Shown here: positions 16,739 to 25,176 of the stretch, one piece after another
How positions within the stretch are numbered: position 1 is the first letter of the stretch
Layout: every line of letters begins with the position of its first letter
NCBI GenBank assembly: GCA_934204655.1
Contig: CAKPZJ010000010.1
Span: 1-64,000, forward strand
Length of the DNA: 64,000 nt
Origin: an uncultured Prevotella sp.
GTDB lineage: Bacteria; Bacteroidota; Bacteroidia; Bacteroidales; Bacteroidaceae
Direction: 5' to 3'
Notes under the pieces: model-generated
Database searches by the model: none
Told to the model about the DNA's origin: nothing
The model's input: only the letters and a program-made list of their open reading frames with translations
Translations under genes and position numbers: made by a program

Positions 16739-19700
16739 ATGAAGGATGAAAGCATAAAGAAAGTGTTGCTGCTGGGTTCCGGCGCATTGAAAATCGGTGA
16801 GGCGGGCGAGTTCGACTACTCTGGCTCACAGGCCCTGAAGGCTCTGCGCGAGGAGGGAGTGGAGACGGTTCTTATCAACCCTAACATTGCCACCGTCCAG
16901 ACCTCAGAGGGTGTGGCAGACCAGATATATTTTCTGCCCGTTCAGCCTTATTTCGTAGAGCGGGTCATCGAGAAGGAACGTCCTGACGGCATCTTGCTCA
17001 GCTTTGGTGGCCAGACAGCCCTGAACTGTGGTGTCGAGCTCTACCAGAGTGGTGTACTCGAGAAATATAACGTTCGCGTGCTGGGTACTCCTGTCCAGGC
17101 CATCATGGATACCGAAGACCGCGAGCTTTTTGTTGAGAAACTCAACGAGATAAACGTCAAGACCATCAATAGCGAGGCTTGCGAGAACATCGAGCAGGTG
17201 CGCCGTGCGGCTGCCGACCTGGGTTATCCGGTTATCATCCGTGCCGCCTATGCCTTAGGTGGTCTCGGAAGTGGCTTTGCTGACAACGAGGACGAGCTGA
17301 ACCGTCTGGCCGAGAAGGCTTTCTCTTTCTCGCCTCAGGTATTGGTCGAGAAAAGTCTTAAAGGTTGGAAGGAGATAGAATATGAGGTCGTTCGCGACCG
17401 TTTCGATAACTGTATCACGGTCTGTAACATGGAGAACTTTGACCCGCTGGGCATCCATACGGGCGAGTCTATCGTTATCGCACCGTCGCAGACCCTTACT
17501 AACAGCGAGTATCATAAGCTACGCGCGCTGTCCATTAAGATTATCCGCCATATCGGTATCGTGGGCGAGTGCAATGTACAGTATGCCTTCGATCCGGCCA
17601 GCGAGGACTATCGCGTCATCGAGGTTAATGCCCGGTTGAGCCGCTCCTCGGCCCTGGCCTCCAAGGCTACAGGTTACCCGTTGGCCTTTGTAGCTGCCAA
17701 GTTGGGCATGGGCTATGGCCTGTTCGAGTTGAAGAACTCGGTGACCAAGACTACGAGTGCCTTCTTTGAGCCGGCACTCGACTACGTGGTCTGCAAGATT
17801 CCCCGGTGGGACTTGTCTAAGTTCCGCGGTGTCGACAAGGAGCTGGGATCCAGCATGAAGTCGGTAGGAGAGGTGATGGCCATCGGCCGAAACTTCGAGG
17901 AAGCCATACAGAAAGGCTTGCGTATGATAGGGCAGGGCATGCACGGCTTCGTGGAAAACAAGGAGCTCGAGATACCCAACATTGACGAAGCCCTGAGGGA
18001 GCCCACCGACAAGCGAGTATTCGTTATCTCCAAGGCCATGCACAAGGGCTACACCGTAGACCAGATTCACGACCTGACTAAGATTGATAAGTGGTTTCTG
18101 GACAAGCTGAAGCATATTATAGATATTGACGAGGAACTGAAAGGATGTAACGTTAACACCCTGGACAAGGAGTTGCTCCACACTGCTAAGGTCTATGGAT
18201 TTACTGACTTCCAGATAGCCCGCGCCATCGGTCTTGAGGCTGAGATTGGCAACATGCACAAGGCTACGATGGTGGTGCGTAGTCTGCGTAAGAACTACGG
18301 CATTCTGCCTGTGGTCAAGCAGATAGATACATTGGCTGCCGAGTATCCCGCCCAGACCAATTATCTGTATGTCACTTATGCCGGTGTGGCTTCCGACATC
18401 TCGTTCTCCAATGACAAGCGTTCGGTTATCGTTCTGGGTTCTGGTGCTTACCGTATCGGTAGCTCGGTAGAGTTTGACTGGTGCGGTGTTCAGGCTCTTA
18501 ACACCATCCGTCGCGAGGGTTACCGTTCTATTATGATTAACTATAACCCCGAGACCGTTTCTACTGACTACGATATGTGCGACCGCCTCTATTTCGATGA
18601 GCTTACATTCGAGCGCGTGCTTGATATTATCGAAATGGAAAATCCCCATGGTGTTGTCGTTTCTACAGGTGGACAGATACCTAACAATCTGGCCATGTGG
18701 CTGGATCAGGAGAATGTGCCTATCTTGGGAACATCGGCTAAGGATATTGACAATGCCGAAGACAGGGCCAAGTTCTCGGCCATGCTTACCGCCAGGGGTA
18801 TCAACCAGCCAGAGTGGAGTGCCCTTACCAGCATGGAGGACATCGGTAAGTTTGTTGATAGGGTAGGCTTCCCTGTGCTGGTACGTCCCTCATACGTGCT
18901 GTCGGGTGCGGCTATGAACGTGTGCTCCAATGAGGAGGAATTGAAGAAGTTCCTCCAGCTGGCAGCCAACGTGAGCGAAGACCATCCTGTCGTGGTGTCC
19001 AAGTTCATCGAGCATGCCAAGGAAATAGAGATGGATGCTGTCGCCAAGAATGGTGAGATATTGGCCTATGCCATCAGCGAGCATATAGAGTTTGCAGGTG
19101 TACATTCGGGCGATGCCACTATCCAGTTCCCGCCCCAGAAGCTGTATGTCGAGACGGTTCGCCGTATCAAGCGTGTCAGCAGGGAGATAGCCGCAGCGCT
19201 GCATATCAATGGGCCGTTTAACATTCAGTTTATGGCTCGCGACAATGATATCCTGGTCATAGAGTGTAATCTGCGCGCGTCGCGCTCCTTCCCATTCGTG
19301 AGCAAGGTTCTAAAGCTCAACCTTATTGAGTTGGCCACCAAGGTTATGTTGGGACTTCCTGTGGAGAAGCCCAAGAAAAATCTCTTTGACTTGGACTACG
19401 TGGGCATCAAGGCCAGCCAGTTCTCGTTTAACCGCTTGCAGAAGGCCGACCCTGTCTTGGGTGTCGACATGAGCTCTACAGGTGAGGTGGGTTGTTTGGG
19501 CGACGATACTAACCAGGCCCTGCTCAAGGCGATGCTCAGTGTGGGTCACCGCATACCTAAGCATACCGTACTGCTTTCTACGGGTGGTGCCAAGCAGAAG
19601 GCCGAATTGTTAGAGACGGCCAAGACGCTTAGGGAACATGGCTATGAGCTCTATGCAACAGGTGGTACATCTAAGTATCTGTCGGACAATGGCGTGGCCA

Positions 19701-19966
19701 ACACCATGGTTTACTGGCCATCGGATGAGGGCAAGGAGCCCCAGGCTCTTACCCTGATGCACGAGCATAAGATTGATATGGTGGTGAATATCCCCAAGGA
19801 CTTGACGCAGCACGAACTGACCAACGGGTACAAGATTCGCCGTACAGCCATTGACTTGAATATTCCACTGATAACCAACAGTCGTCTGGCCAGTGCTTTC
19901 ATCCATGCTTTCTGTACCTTGAAGTTGGATGATGTTGACATCAAGTCATGGAACGAGTATAAGTAA
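16739..19966 (+). CDS. carB: Carbamoyl-phosphate synthase large subunit
   Basis: A 1075-aa synthetase made of two homologous ATP-grasp halves: about residues 1-400, with VLLLGSGALKIGEAGEFDY, and 550-935, with IVLGSGAYRIGSSVEFDW. They are joined by an oligomerisation region. A C-terminal MGS-like allosteric domain (VLLSTGGAKQKAELLETAK onward) follows, where UMP and ornithine act in enterobacteria. The GQTALN and GGQIPNNLA loops are intact. It is the last gene of purF-carA-carB, closed by a strong terminator 30 nt downstream. Confidence 0.97.
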   Translation: MKDESIKKVLLLGSGALKIGEAGEFDYSGSQALKALREEGVETVLINPNIATVQTSEGVADQIYFLPVQPYFVERVIEKERPDGILLSFGGQTALNCGVELYQSGVLEKYNVRVLGTPVQAIMDTEDRELFVEKLNEINVKTINSEACENIEQVRRAAADLGYPVIIRAAYALGGLGSGFADNEDELNRLAEKAFSFSPQVLVEKSLKGWKEIEYEVVRDRFDNCITVCNMENFDPLGIHTGESIVIAPSQTLTNSEYHKLRALSIKIIRHIGIVGECNVQYAFDPASEDYRVIEVNARLSRSSALASKATGYPLAFVAAKLGMGYGLFELKNSVTKTTSAFFEPALDYVVCKIPRWDLSKFRGVDKELGSSMKSVGEVMAIGRNFEEAIQKGLRMIGQGMHGFVENKELEIPNIDEALREPTDKRVFVISKAMHKGYTVDQIHDLTKIDKWFLDKLKHIIDIDEELKGCNVNTLDKELLHTAKVYGFTDFQIARAIGLEAEIGNMHKATMVVRSLRKNYGILPVVKQIDTLAAEYPAQTNYLYVTYAGVASDISFSNDKRSVIVLGSGAYRIGSSVEFDWCGVQALNTIRREGYRSIMINYNPETVSTDYDMCDRLYFDELTFERVLDIIEMENPHGVVVSTGGQIPNNLAMWLDQENVPILGTSAKDIDNAEDRAKFSAMLTARGINQPEWSALTSMEDIGKFVDRVGFPVLVRPSYVLSGAAMNVCSNEEELKKFLQLAANVSEDHPVVVSKFIEHAKEIEMDAVAKNGEILAYAISEHIEFAGVHSGDATIQFPPQKLYVETVRRIKRVSREIAAALHINGPFNIQFMARDNDILVIECNLRASRSFPFVSKVLKLNLIELATKVMLGLPVEKPKKNLFDLDYVGIKASQFSFNRLQKADPVLGVDMSSTGEVGCLGDDTNQALLKAMLSVGHRIPKHTVLLSTGGAKQKAELLETAKTLREHGYELYATGGTSKYLSDNGVANTMVYWPSDEGKEPQALTLMHEHKIDMVVNIPKDLTQHELTNGYKIRRTAIDLNIPLITNSRLASAFIHAFCTLKLDDVDIKSWNEYK

Positions 19967-19992
19967 AGTTCGCCCCATACTCTTTATAAAAG

Positions 19993-20030
19993 AAAAGGCA
20001 GACTGCGCATAAGTAGCAGTCTGCCTTTTT
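19993..20030 (+). terminator. Intrinsic terminator of carB
   Basis: 10-bp GC-rich stem GGCAGACTGC/GCAGTCTGCC, extended by A/T pairs, and a TTTTT tail. Confidence 0.92.
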
Positions 20031-20232
20031 ATTTCTCTAAACATCTCTTTCCTTTTTCCAATTATCCTTTTCTACTCTCTGATTATCTTCTTCCTTTCTT
20101 CGAGCATCAGTATTTTCCTCCGGGTATCTCCGGTATCTGCCGAGAGTGTCTCTACAAAATTATCCATTGACTTCTACCAGAATTTGTGTTGACAGCGGAA
20201 GTGGCCAGAGTCATTGCGCGATGTATGGGAAT

Positions 20233-20265
20233 AAAAAAGCCGTCCGGAACTCAGTTCCGGACGGC
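20233..20265 (-). terminator. Intrinsic terminator of the 55-aa lipoprotein gene
   Basis: Perfect 12-bp stem GCCGTCCGGAAC/GTTCCGGACGGC with a 3-nt loop. On the minus strand it is followed by TTTTTT. Confidence 0.9.
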
Positions 20266-20290
20266 AGTCTCTTTTTCTGTTCGTACTAAA

Positions 20291-20458
20291 TTACTGAGCT
20301 ACAGCAGCAGTATCAGTAGCAGCAGTGTCAGCAGCAGCGCTGTCAACAGTTACAGCAGTGTCAGAGTCAGCGTTAGCAGCGGGCTCAGCTGTTTTGTTAC
20401 CACATGATGCGAAAGAGATAGCTGCAATAGCAGCGAACATTAAAACTAATTTCTTCAT
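20291..20458 (-). CDS. Small Ala/Thr/Asp-rich lipoprotein (55 aa)
   Basis: The minus-strand frame encodes a lipoprotein signal MKKLVLMFAAIAAISFASC with lipid-attachment Cys at residue 19. A 36-residue mature part made almost only of Ala, Thr, Asp and Val follows (for example ADTAATDTAAVAQ at the end). It has a -7 promoter box upstream and a perfect intrinsic terminator 25 nt after its stop, so it is a genuine transcription unit although very short. Low-complexity, probably disordered and surface- or periplasm-exposed. Function unknown. Confidence 0.8.
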   Translation of the reverse strand: MKKLVLMFAAIAAISFASCGNKTAEPAANADSDTAVTVDSAAADTAATDTAAVAQ

Positions 20459-20509
20459 TTTCTTTGCTTTTTAAATCTGTAAAACAATCATTTGTTTATT
20501 AAAACACTG

Positions 20510-20517
20510 CAAAGGTA
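20510..20517 (-). promoter_or_regulatory. -7 element for the 55-aa lipoprotein
   Basis: TACCTTTG on the minus strand, 52 nt before the start codon. No matching TTTG was seen. Confidence 0.55.
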
Positions 20518-20631
20518 AGTATTTTTTTCATACGCCGTTCTTTTTTTAGCGATTTTTTTTAGGTCTAACTGTAACTTTTTTGAAACTAATTGTCAATCAA
20601 TAGCTTTTAGATTGTGAATAAAAGTTAATGA

Positions 20632-20724
20632 TTGATGACTGCGGTGAAACGGGTAGTTATCGCGGGCAAAAAATATGTTGATGACTGCCGAAAAGGGGAT
20701 AGTGACCATAGTATGCGTGGTCAC
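20632..20724. repeat. 46-bp imperfect direct repeat plus hairpin in a gene-poor gap
   Basis: The stretch 20520-21000 holds no credible gene. It contains two imperfect copies starting TTGATGACTGC at 20632 and 20678, then an inverted repeat GTGACCA/TGGTCAC (20702-20708, 20718-20724). Low-complexity GT-rich DNA with no recognised function. Confidence 0.4.
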
Positions 20725-20795
20725 CATCTCATGTGTATGTGTCGATAAATGGGTATGGCGGGATAGTGGCGGGGGGTACGGCAGTCGTCAGTAGT

Positions 20796-20817
20796 TACAC
20801 CTTATTATATATATAGG
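20796..20817 (+). repeat. Dispersed AT-rich motif, copy 2
   Basis: TACACCTTATTATATATATA followed by GGG, in the gap before mtaB. Confidence 0.5.
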
Positions 20818-21001
20818 GACATGGGTGCCCTTCCTGGTAGGTCAGGCATGGTCGGGTGGCATATTAGTTGCATCTTCTGTTGGCACCAGGGTATGCTACT
20901 TTGTGTTGGTGGTTGGTTATGGTTCTGCGCGGACAAGGGTTAGAAGAGGGAAAGGTAGCTTCACCTCAACCGAGCAAATTGTAAAAAACTTCGTCTTTTA
21001 C

Positions 21002-21032
21002 TTTGCTCTGTCTTCGGTTTGCACTAACTTTG
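21002..21032 (+). promoter_or_regulatory. Promoter of mtaB operon
   Basis: TTTG 21002-21005, a 19-nt spacer, then TAACTTTG 21025-21032: a perfect match. The surrounding TTCGGTTTGCACTAACTTTG and following AAAAGATAG closely resemble the triplicated promoter at 43208-43374. Confidence 0.85.
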
Positions 21033-21112
21033 CAAAAGATAGGGTGATAGGGGCCTTAGCGGTCGCTATCTAACCATAGGTTATACCTATCTTCATATAA
21101 TATATATTGAGA

Positions 21113-22453
21113 ATGATAGATACATCAGCTTTTCAAGGAAAGAAAGCCGCTTATTATACCCTGGGGTGTAAACTAAATTTTTCGGAAACCTCTACCTTTG
21201 GCAAGACGCTTCAGGAGATGGGGGTTGCCACGGTGGCTGAGGGTGAGCAGGCGGATATTTGCCTGATTAACACTTGCTCGGTAACCGAGGTGGCCGACCG
21301 TAAGTGCCGGACAGCCATACGGCGCATGGTGCGCGAGAACCCTGGGGCCTTTGTGGTCGTTACAGGCTGCTATGCCCAGTTGGAGTCCGAGAAAGTCTCT
21401 CAGATAGACGGGGTCGACCTGGTTTTGGGTAGTAATGAGAAAGCCCATCTGATACAGTACCTCTCCGACGCGTGGGCTAACCGTGGCGATGAGGGCCACC
21501 TGCACCGTTTCCACTCTGTTAAGACTAAGGAGATACGTACTTTCCAGCCCTCGTGCTCGCGGGGCAACCGTACCCGATATTTCCTTAAAGTACAGGATGG
21601 CTGCAACTACTTCTGTACCTACTGTACCATCCCTTATGCCCGTGGCTTCTCTCGCAATCCGTCTATCAGTTCCCTGGTAGAGCAGGCTGAGCACGCCGCC
21701 GCAGAGGGGGGCAAGGAGATAGTGCTTACAGGTGTCAATATCGGCGACTTTGGCCGTAGTACGGGCGAGTGCTTTATCGACCTGGTCCGTGCCCTTGATG
21801 GCGTGCAGGGCATTAGCCGTTTCCGCATATCCAGTCTGGAACCCGACCTGCTCGACGATGCCCTTGTTGACTACTGCGCACACAGCCGTGCCTTTATGCC
21901 TCACTTCCACATACCCCTTCAGAGTGGTTCCGACCACGTGTTGCGTCTTATGCATCGCCGCTATGACAAGGAGCTTTTTGCCCATAAGATAAAGCTCATC
22001 AAAGCATTGATGCCCGATGCCTTTATAGGCGTCGACGTGATGGTGGGCTGTCGCGGCGAGCACCCTGAGCACTTCGAGGAGTGTTATGACTTCCTCCGCA
22101 GTCTGGACGTCACCCAGTTGCATGTCTTCCCGTACTCAGAGCGTCCAGGCACATCGGCCCTCGCCATTCCCTATGTGGTCGACGAGCACGAAAAGCGTGT
22201 TCGCTGTAACCAGCTGCTGGAACTTAGTACCGAGAAGACCCACGATTTCTATAGCCGCTACATCGGGTCTGAGGCCGAAGTGCTCTTCGAGCGGGCCACC
22301 CGTGGCCGCATGATGCACGGGTTTACCCGCAACTATATTCGGGTAGAACTCTCGCCGGCCCAGGCACGCGAGGAATATGACAATCAGCTGCTGCGGGTAC
22401 GCCTCGGCGACTTCAATCACGATAAGACGGCCCTGCGGGCCACGCTACTATGA
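21113..22453 (+). CDS. mtaB: tRNA (N6-threonylcarbamoyladenosine(37)-C2)-methylthiotransferase
   Basis: A 446-aa radical-SAM enzyme adding a methylthio group to t6A37 of tRNA. The N-terminal UPF0004 domain has cluster cysteines in YTLGCKLNFSE, INTCSV and TGCYAQ. The radical-SAM motif CNYFCTYC lies at about residue 163 (VQDGCNYFCTYCTIPYARG), with a C-terminal TRAM-like region. ATG 21113 was chosen over TTG 21107. It overlaps the next gene by ATGA, so all three downstream genes appear coupled. Confidence 0.93.
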   Translation: MIDTSAFQGKKAAYYTLGCKLNFSETSTFGKTLQEMGVATVAEGEQADICLINTCSVTEVADRKCRTAIRRMVRENPGAFVVVTGCYAQLESEKVSQIDGVDLVLGSNEKAHLIQYLSDAWANRGDEGHLHRFHSVKTKEIRTFQPSCSRGNRTRYFLKVQDGCNYFCTYCTIPYARGFSRNPSISSLVEQAEHAAAEGGKEIVLTGVNIGDFGRSTGECFIDLVRALDGVQGISRFRISSLEPDLLDDALVDYCAHSRAFMPHFHIPLQSGSDHVLRLMHRRYDKELFAHKIKLIKALMPDAFIGVDVMVGCRGEHPEHFEECYDFLRSLDVTQLHVFPYSERPGTSALAIPYVVDEHEKRVRCNQLLELSTEKTHDFYSRYIGSEAEVLFERATRGRMMHGFTRNYIRVELSPAQAREEYDNQLLRVRLGDFNHDKTALRATLL

Positions 22454-23940
22454 AACTTGCCATCGTAATACTCAACTGGAACGGCAGGCAGATGCTCGAA
22501 CGCTATCTGCCGTCGGTCGTGGCCGAGGTGCCCACCGACTGTGCTGTCTATGTGGCCGATAATGCGTCGACCGACGACTCCCTCGTCCTGCTCCGCAACC
22601 ACTTCCCGCAGGTTCGGCTCATCGTCCTTGATACTAATTATGGCTTCGCAGAGGGTTATAACAAGGCCCTTGGTCAGATAGAGGCCGAGTACTATTTGCT
22701 CCTTAACTCCGATGTGCAGGTTACGCCTCACTGGCTTCGCCCTCTGCTGCTCTTTATGGATCAAAACCCCGGCGTGGCTGCCTGTCAGCCTAAACTGCTC
22801 TCCATGGCCGACCATGGCCAGTTTGAGTATGCCGGTGCCTGCGGCGGATTTATCGATCGCTATGGCTACCCTTACTGCCGCGGCCGTATCTTTGACACCG
22901 TCGAACACGATGCTGGCCAGTACGATACCCCTATGCCCATCCAGTGGGCCACGGGTGCCTGCCTGCTCATACGCAGTGCCGACTACTGGAACGCCGGTGG
23001 TCTGGATGGTCGTTTCTTTGCTCATAATGAGGAGATAGACCTCTGCTGGCGCCTGCGCCTTACCGGCCGGCAGATTTACTGCGTTCCCCAGAGCCAGGTC
23101 TACCATGTGGGTGGCGGTACCCTTAATAAGAGTAATCCCCGCAAGACTTACCTCAACTTTCGTAACAACCTCACCATGCTTTATAAGAACCTGCCCGACA
23201 GCGATTTGCGGCGGGTGATGCGTGTGCGGTGGCTGTTAGATTATGTGGCAGCTATCGAGATGCTGCTGCTCCAGCACAGTTGGGGCGATTTCATGGCCGT
23301 TGTCCGTGCCCGGCGTGCTTTCCATGCCTGGCGCCATCAGTTTGAGGCCGACCGCGACCGCATCCAGCGCTCTCGCATCAGTCAGTCAGACGATGTGCGC
23401 TCTCCCTATAGCATCCTGTGGCAGTATTATGTTCACCATAAGCGCACTTTTGCCGAGTTCCAGCCCCAGACGCAGGTAGAATGCAAGACCATTCCCAATG
23501 TCATGCTACTGCCCAACGTGGCCGACTTGCTGGCCGAGGGCCATACCGTGACCCTGCCACTCCGGGGAAACAGCATGCGACCATTCCTGGAGGACAACCG
23601 CGACAAGGGGCTGCTCATCAAGGCTGGCGACTTCTCCGTGGGCGATGCCGTGCTGGCTCAGGTGGCCCCCGGTACCTATGTGCTCCATCGTATCGTGCGC
23701 ATCAAGGGCGACGCGATTACCCTCTGTGGCGATGGCAACCTGAATAACGAGTACTGCCGCCGTCAGGACGTGATAGGTTTTGTCGTGGGCTTCTACCGCA
23801 AGGGCCGTACCCGCCTGGACCGTACCAATGGGCTCAAGTGGGCCCTCTACTCCGTAGTGTGGATGTCGCTACGGCCGGTGCGCCGGTACCTGTTAGCGGC
23901 CTATCGCCGTATCTGGCTGAAACTATTCAAACCAATATAA
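22450..23940 (+). CDS. Family 2 glycosyltransferase fused to an S26B-type (Ser-His) peptidase-like domain
   Basis: A 496-aa two-domain protein. Residues ~1-270 are a GT-A glycosyltransferase: AIVILNWNGRQMLERYL, VADNASTDDS, LLLNSDVQV (DxD-like) and HNEEIDLCWRLRL, as in rhamnosyl-type transferases. After a ~75-residue linker, residues ~350-480 resemble signal peptidase-like S24/S26 proteins: LRGNSMRPF with candidate serine S375, then YVLHRIVRI with candidate histidine H413, then LCGDGN. The Ser-His pairing is that of the archaeal/ER (S26B) branch rather than Ser-Lys. A basic C-terminus (VRRYLLAAYRRIWLKLF) may bind membrane. The frame is continuous with no internal stop. It is followed 9 nt later by a PqqD-like gene. 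The fusion is odd; the substrate is unknown. Confidence 0.82.
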   Translation: MKLAIVILNWNGRQMLERYLPSVVAEVPTDCAVYVADNASTDDSLVLLRNHFPQVRLIVLDTNYGFAEGYNKALGQIEAEYYLLLNSDVQVTPHWLRPLLLFMDQNPGVAACQPKLLSMADHGQFEYAGACGGFIDRYGYPYCRGRIFDTVEHDAGQYDTPMPIQWATGACLLIRSADYWNAGGLDGRFFAHNEEIDLCWRLRLTGRQIYCVPQSQVYHVGGGTLNKSNPRKTYLNFRNNLTMLYKNLPDSDLRRVMRVRWLLDYVAAIEMLLLQHSWGDFMAVVRARRAFHAWRHQFEADRDRIQRSRISQSDDVRSPYSILWQYYVHHKRTFAEFQPQTQVECKTIPNVMLLPNVADLLAEGHTVTLPLRGNSMRPFLEDNRDKGLLIKAGDFSVGDAVLAQVAPGTYVLHRIVRIKGDAITLCGDGNLNNEYCRRQDVIGFVVGFYRKGRTRLDRTNGLKWALYSVVWMSLRPVRRYLLAAYRRIWLKLFKPI

Positions 23941-23949
23941 ACCAAAGAG

Positions 23950-24219
23950 ATGAAAGTTAAAAAGGGATTTAAGCTCCGCGAGGTGTGCGGAGAGAAGATT
24001 TTGCTGGCCGAGGGTGCCGAGAATATAGATTTTAGTAACATTATCAGCATGAACGCCAGCTCGGCTTATCTGTGGGAAAACCTGGAAGGTCGCGAGTTTA
24101 CGGCCGAGGACATGGCCAAGCTGCTTACCGACCAGTATGAGGTCGACGATGCTACCGCCCTGGCCGATGCCAAGGCCCTGGCCGACCAGTGGTACAGCTA
24201 TGGCATCATAGAACTTTAA
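23950..24219 (+). CDS. PqqD-family small protein
   Basis: An 89-aa protein with the PqqD/RiPP-recognition-element pattern: an N-terminal beta hairpin (LREVCGEKILLAEG), SMNASSAYLWENLEG where PqqD has LNxTGAxIW, and a helical ELAxxLxxxYxVD-like region (MAKLLTDQYEVDDATALAD). It ends GIIEL. PqqD proteins bind peptide substrates for modifying enzymes, but no precursor peptide, radical-SAM maturase or cyclase is visible nearby. The only partner is the adjacent peptidase-like domain. Probably acts with it; this is inference. Confidence 0.8.
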   Translation: MKVKKGFKLREVCGEKILLAEGAENIDFSNIISMNASSAYLWENLEGREFTAEDMAKLLTDQYEVDDATALADAKALADQWYSYGIIEL

Positions 24220-24227
24220 CATCGTAG

Positions 24228-24260
24228 AGCGCTGGGTGGCGGTAGCTGCCCGGCGCTTTC
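24228..24260 (+). terminator. Probable terminator of the mtaB-PqqD operon
   Basis: AGCGCTGGG/CCCGGCGCT imperfect stem (24228-24236, 24249-24257) and a short TTTCT tail. Moderate strength. Confidence 0.5.
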
Positions 24261-24299
24261 TGTCTCATGGCTACGGGTAGCGTAAAAGCTGCTGAATAA

Positions 24300-24331
24300 T
24301 TTGGCCCTATCGGCAAAAAAGCGTATTTTTG
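24300..24331 (+). promoter_or_regulatory. Promoter of the MBL-fold hydrolase
   Basis: TTTG 24300-24303, a 20-nt spacer, then TATTTTTG 24324-24331. It requires the start at 24355 rather than 24301. Confidence 0.75.
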
Positions 24332-24354
24332 CAGTCAAATTCAAGGATACAGTA

Positions 24355-25176
24355 ATGCTTAATTTTATATCTTTCGGTAGCGGGAGCAGCGGTAATTGCT
24401 ACTATCTTTATAATCAGGATGATAGTCTGATGATTGATGTCGGCGTAGGTCTGCGCACACTCAAGAAGCATTTTTACAACTACGGCCTCCGGCTCAGCGA
24501 TGTACAGAATATTATTGTAACCCATGACCACGCCGACCACATCAAGTCGGCCGGCAGTATCAGCAAGGAATTTAATATCCCCGTCTATGCCACCGAGCGT
24601 GTTCACCATGGTCTGGATCACAACTATTGCATCCGGGCCAAGATACCTGTCGACTATAAACGTATAGTGGCTTACGGCCAGACGGTTCAGGTGGGCCATT
24701 TCGCTGTTACCCCTTTCCATGTGCCTCACGATAGTCAGGACAATGTGGGCTACATCATCGGCTATCAGGGCATTACCTTTGTGCTGGCCACCGATGTAGG
24801 CGAGGTTACCCCCGACATAGCCCAGGCTATTGGCCAGGCCGATTATCTTATCATCGAGGCCAACCATGATGAGGATATGCTGCTCAATGGTCCCTATTCG
24901 CCCTACCTCAAGCGGCGGGTGATGAGTTCTACGGGTCATTTGAGCAACGCCAACTGCGGGCGGGCCATCGCGGCCTACGCCTCAGACCACTTGCGCCATG
25001 TATGGCTGTGCCATCTCAGCGAGGAGAACAACCACCCAGAGCTGGCGCGTAAGACGGTGGAGCAGCAGTTAGCCGATAAAGGTATTGTGGTAGGCGAGGC
25101 GTTTCAGTTAGATGTTCTGAAACGCAAGATACCCTCTGAGATATTCCACCTTACGGCTGCTGCTGAGCAGCTGTAA
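24355..25176 (+). CDS. MBL-fold metallohydrolase (YycJ/WalJ-like)
   Basis: A 273-aa metallo-beta-lactamase-fold hydrolase. The N-terminus LNFISFGSGSSGNCYYL is typical of the YycJ/WalJ group. The zinc motif THDHADH is at about residues 55-61, with further ligands in FHVPHDS, LATDVG and SSTGHLSN. Members are predicted cytoplasmic nucleases linked to DNA replication or repair; the role here is inferred from family only. Its 3' end overlaps the convergent glycosyltransferase gene by 26 bp. Confidence 0.88.
   Translation: MLNFISFGSGSSGNCYYLYNQDDSLMIDVGVGLRTLKKHFYNYGLRLSDVQNIIVTHDHADHIKSAGSISKEFNIPVYATERVHHGLDHNYCIRAKIPVDYKRIVAYGQTVQVGHFAVTPFHVPHDSQDNVGYIIGYQGITFVLATDVGEVTPDIAQAIGQADYLIIEANHDEDMLLNGPYSPYLKRRVMSSTGHLSNANCGRAIAAYASDHLRHVWLCHLSEENNHPELARKTVEQQLADKGIVVGEAFQLDVLKRKIPSEIFHLTAAAEQL

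Noticed and set aside
20825..21073. 82-codon plus-strand frame upstream of mtaB
   Set aside because: It spans the perfect mtaB promoter, has low-complexity content and no family resemblance.
22450..23940. Two separate genes (glycosyltransferase and peptidase) with a misread stop
   Set aside because: The frame is open throughout the linker with normal codon use and no second start signal near codon 340; treated as a fusion.
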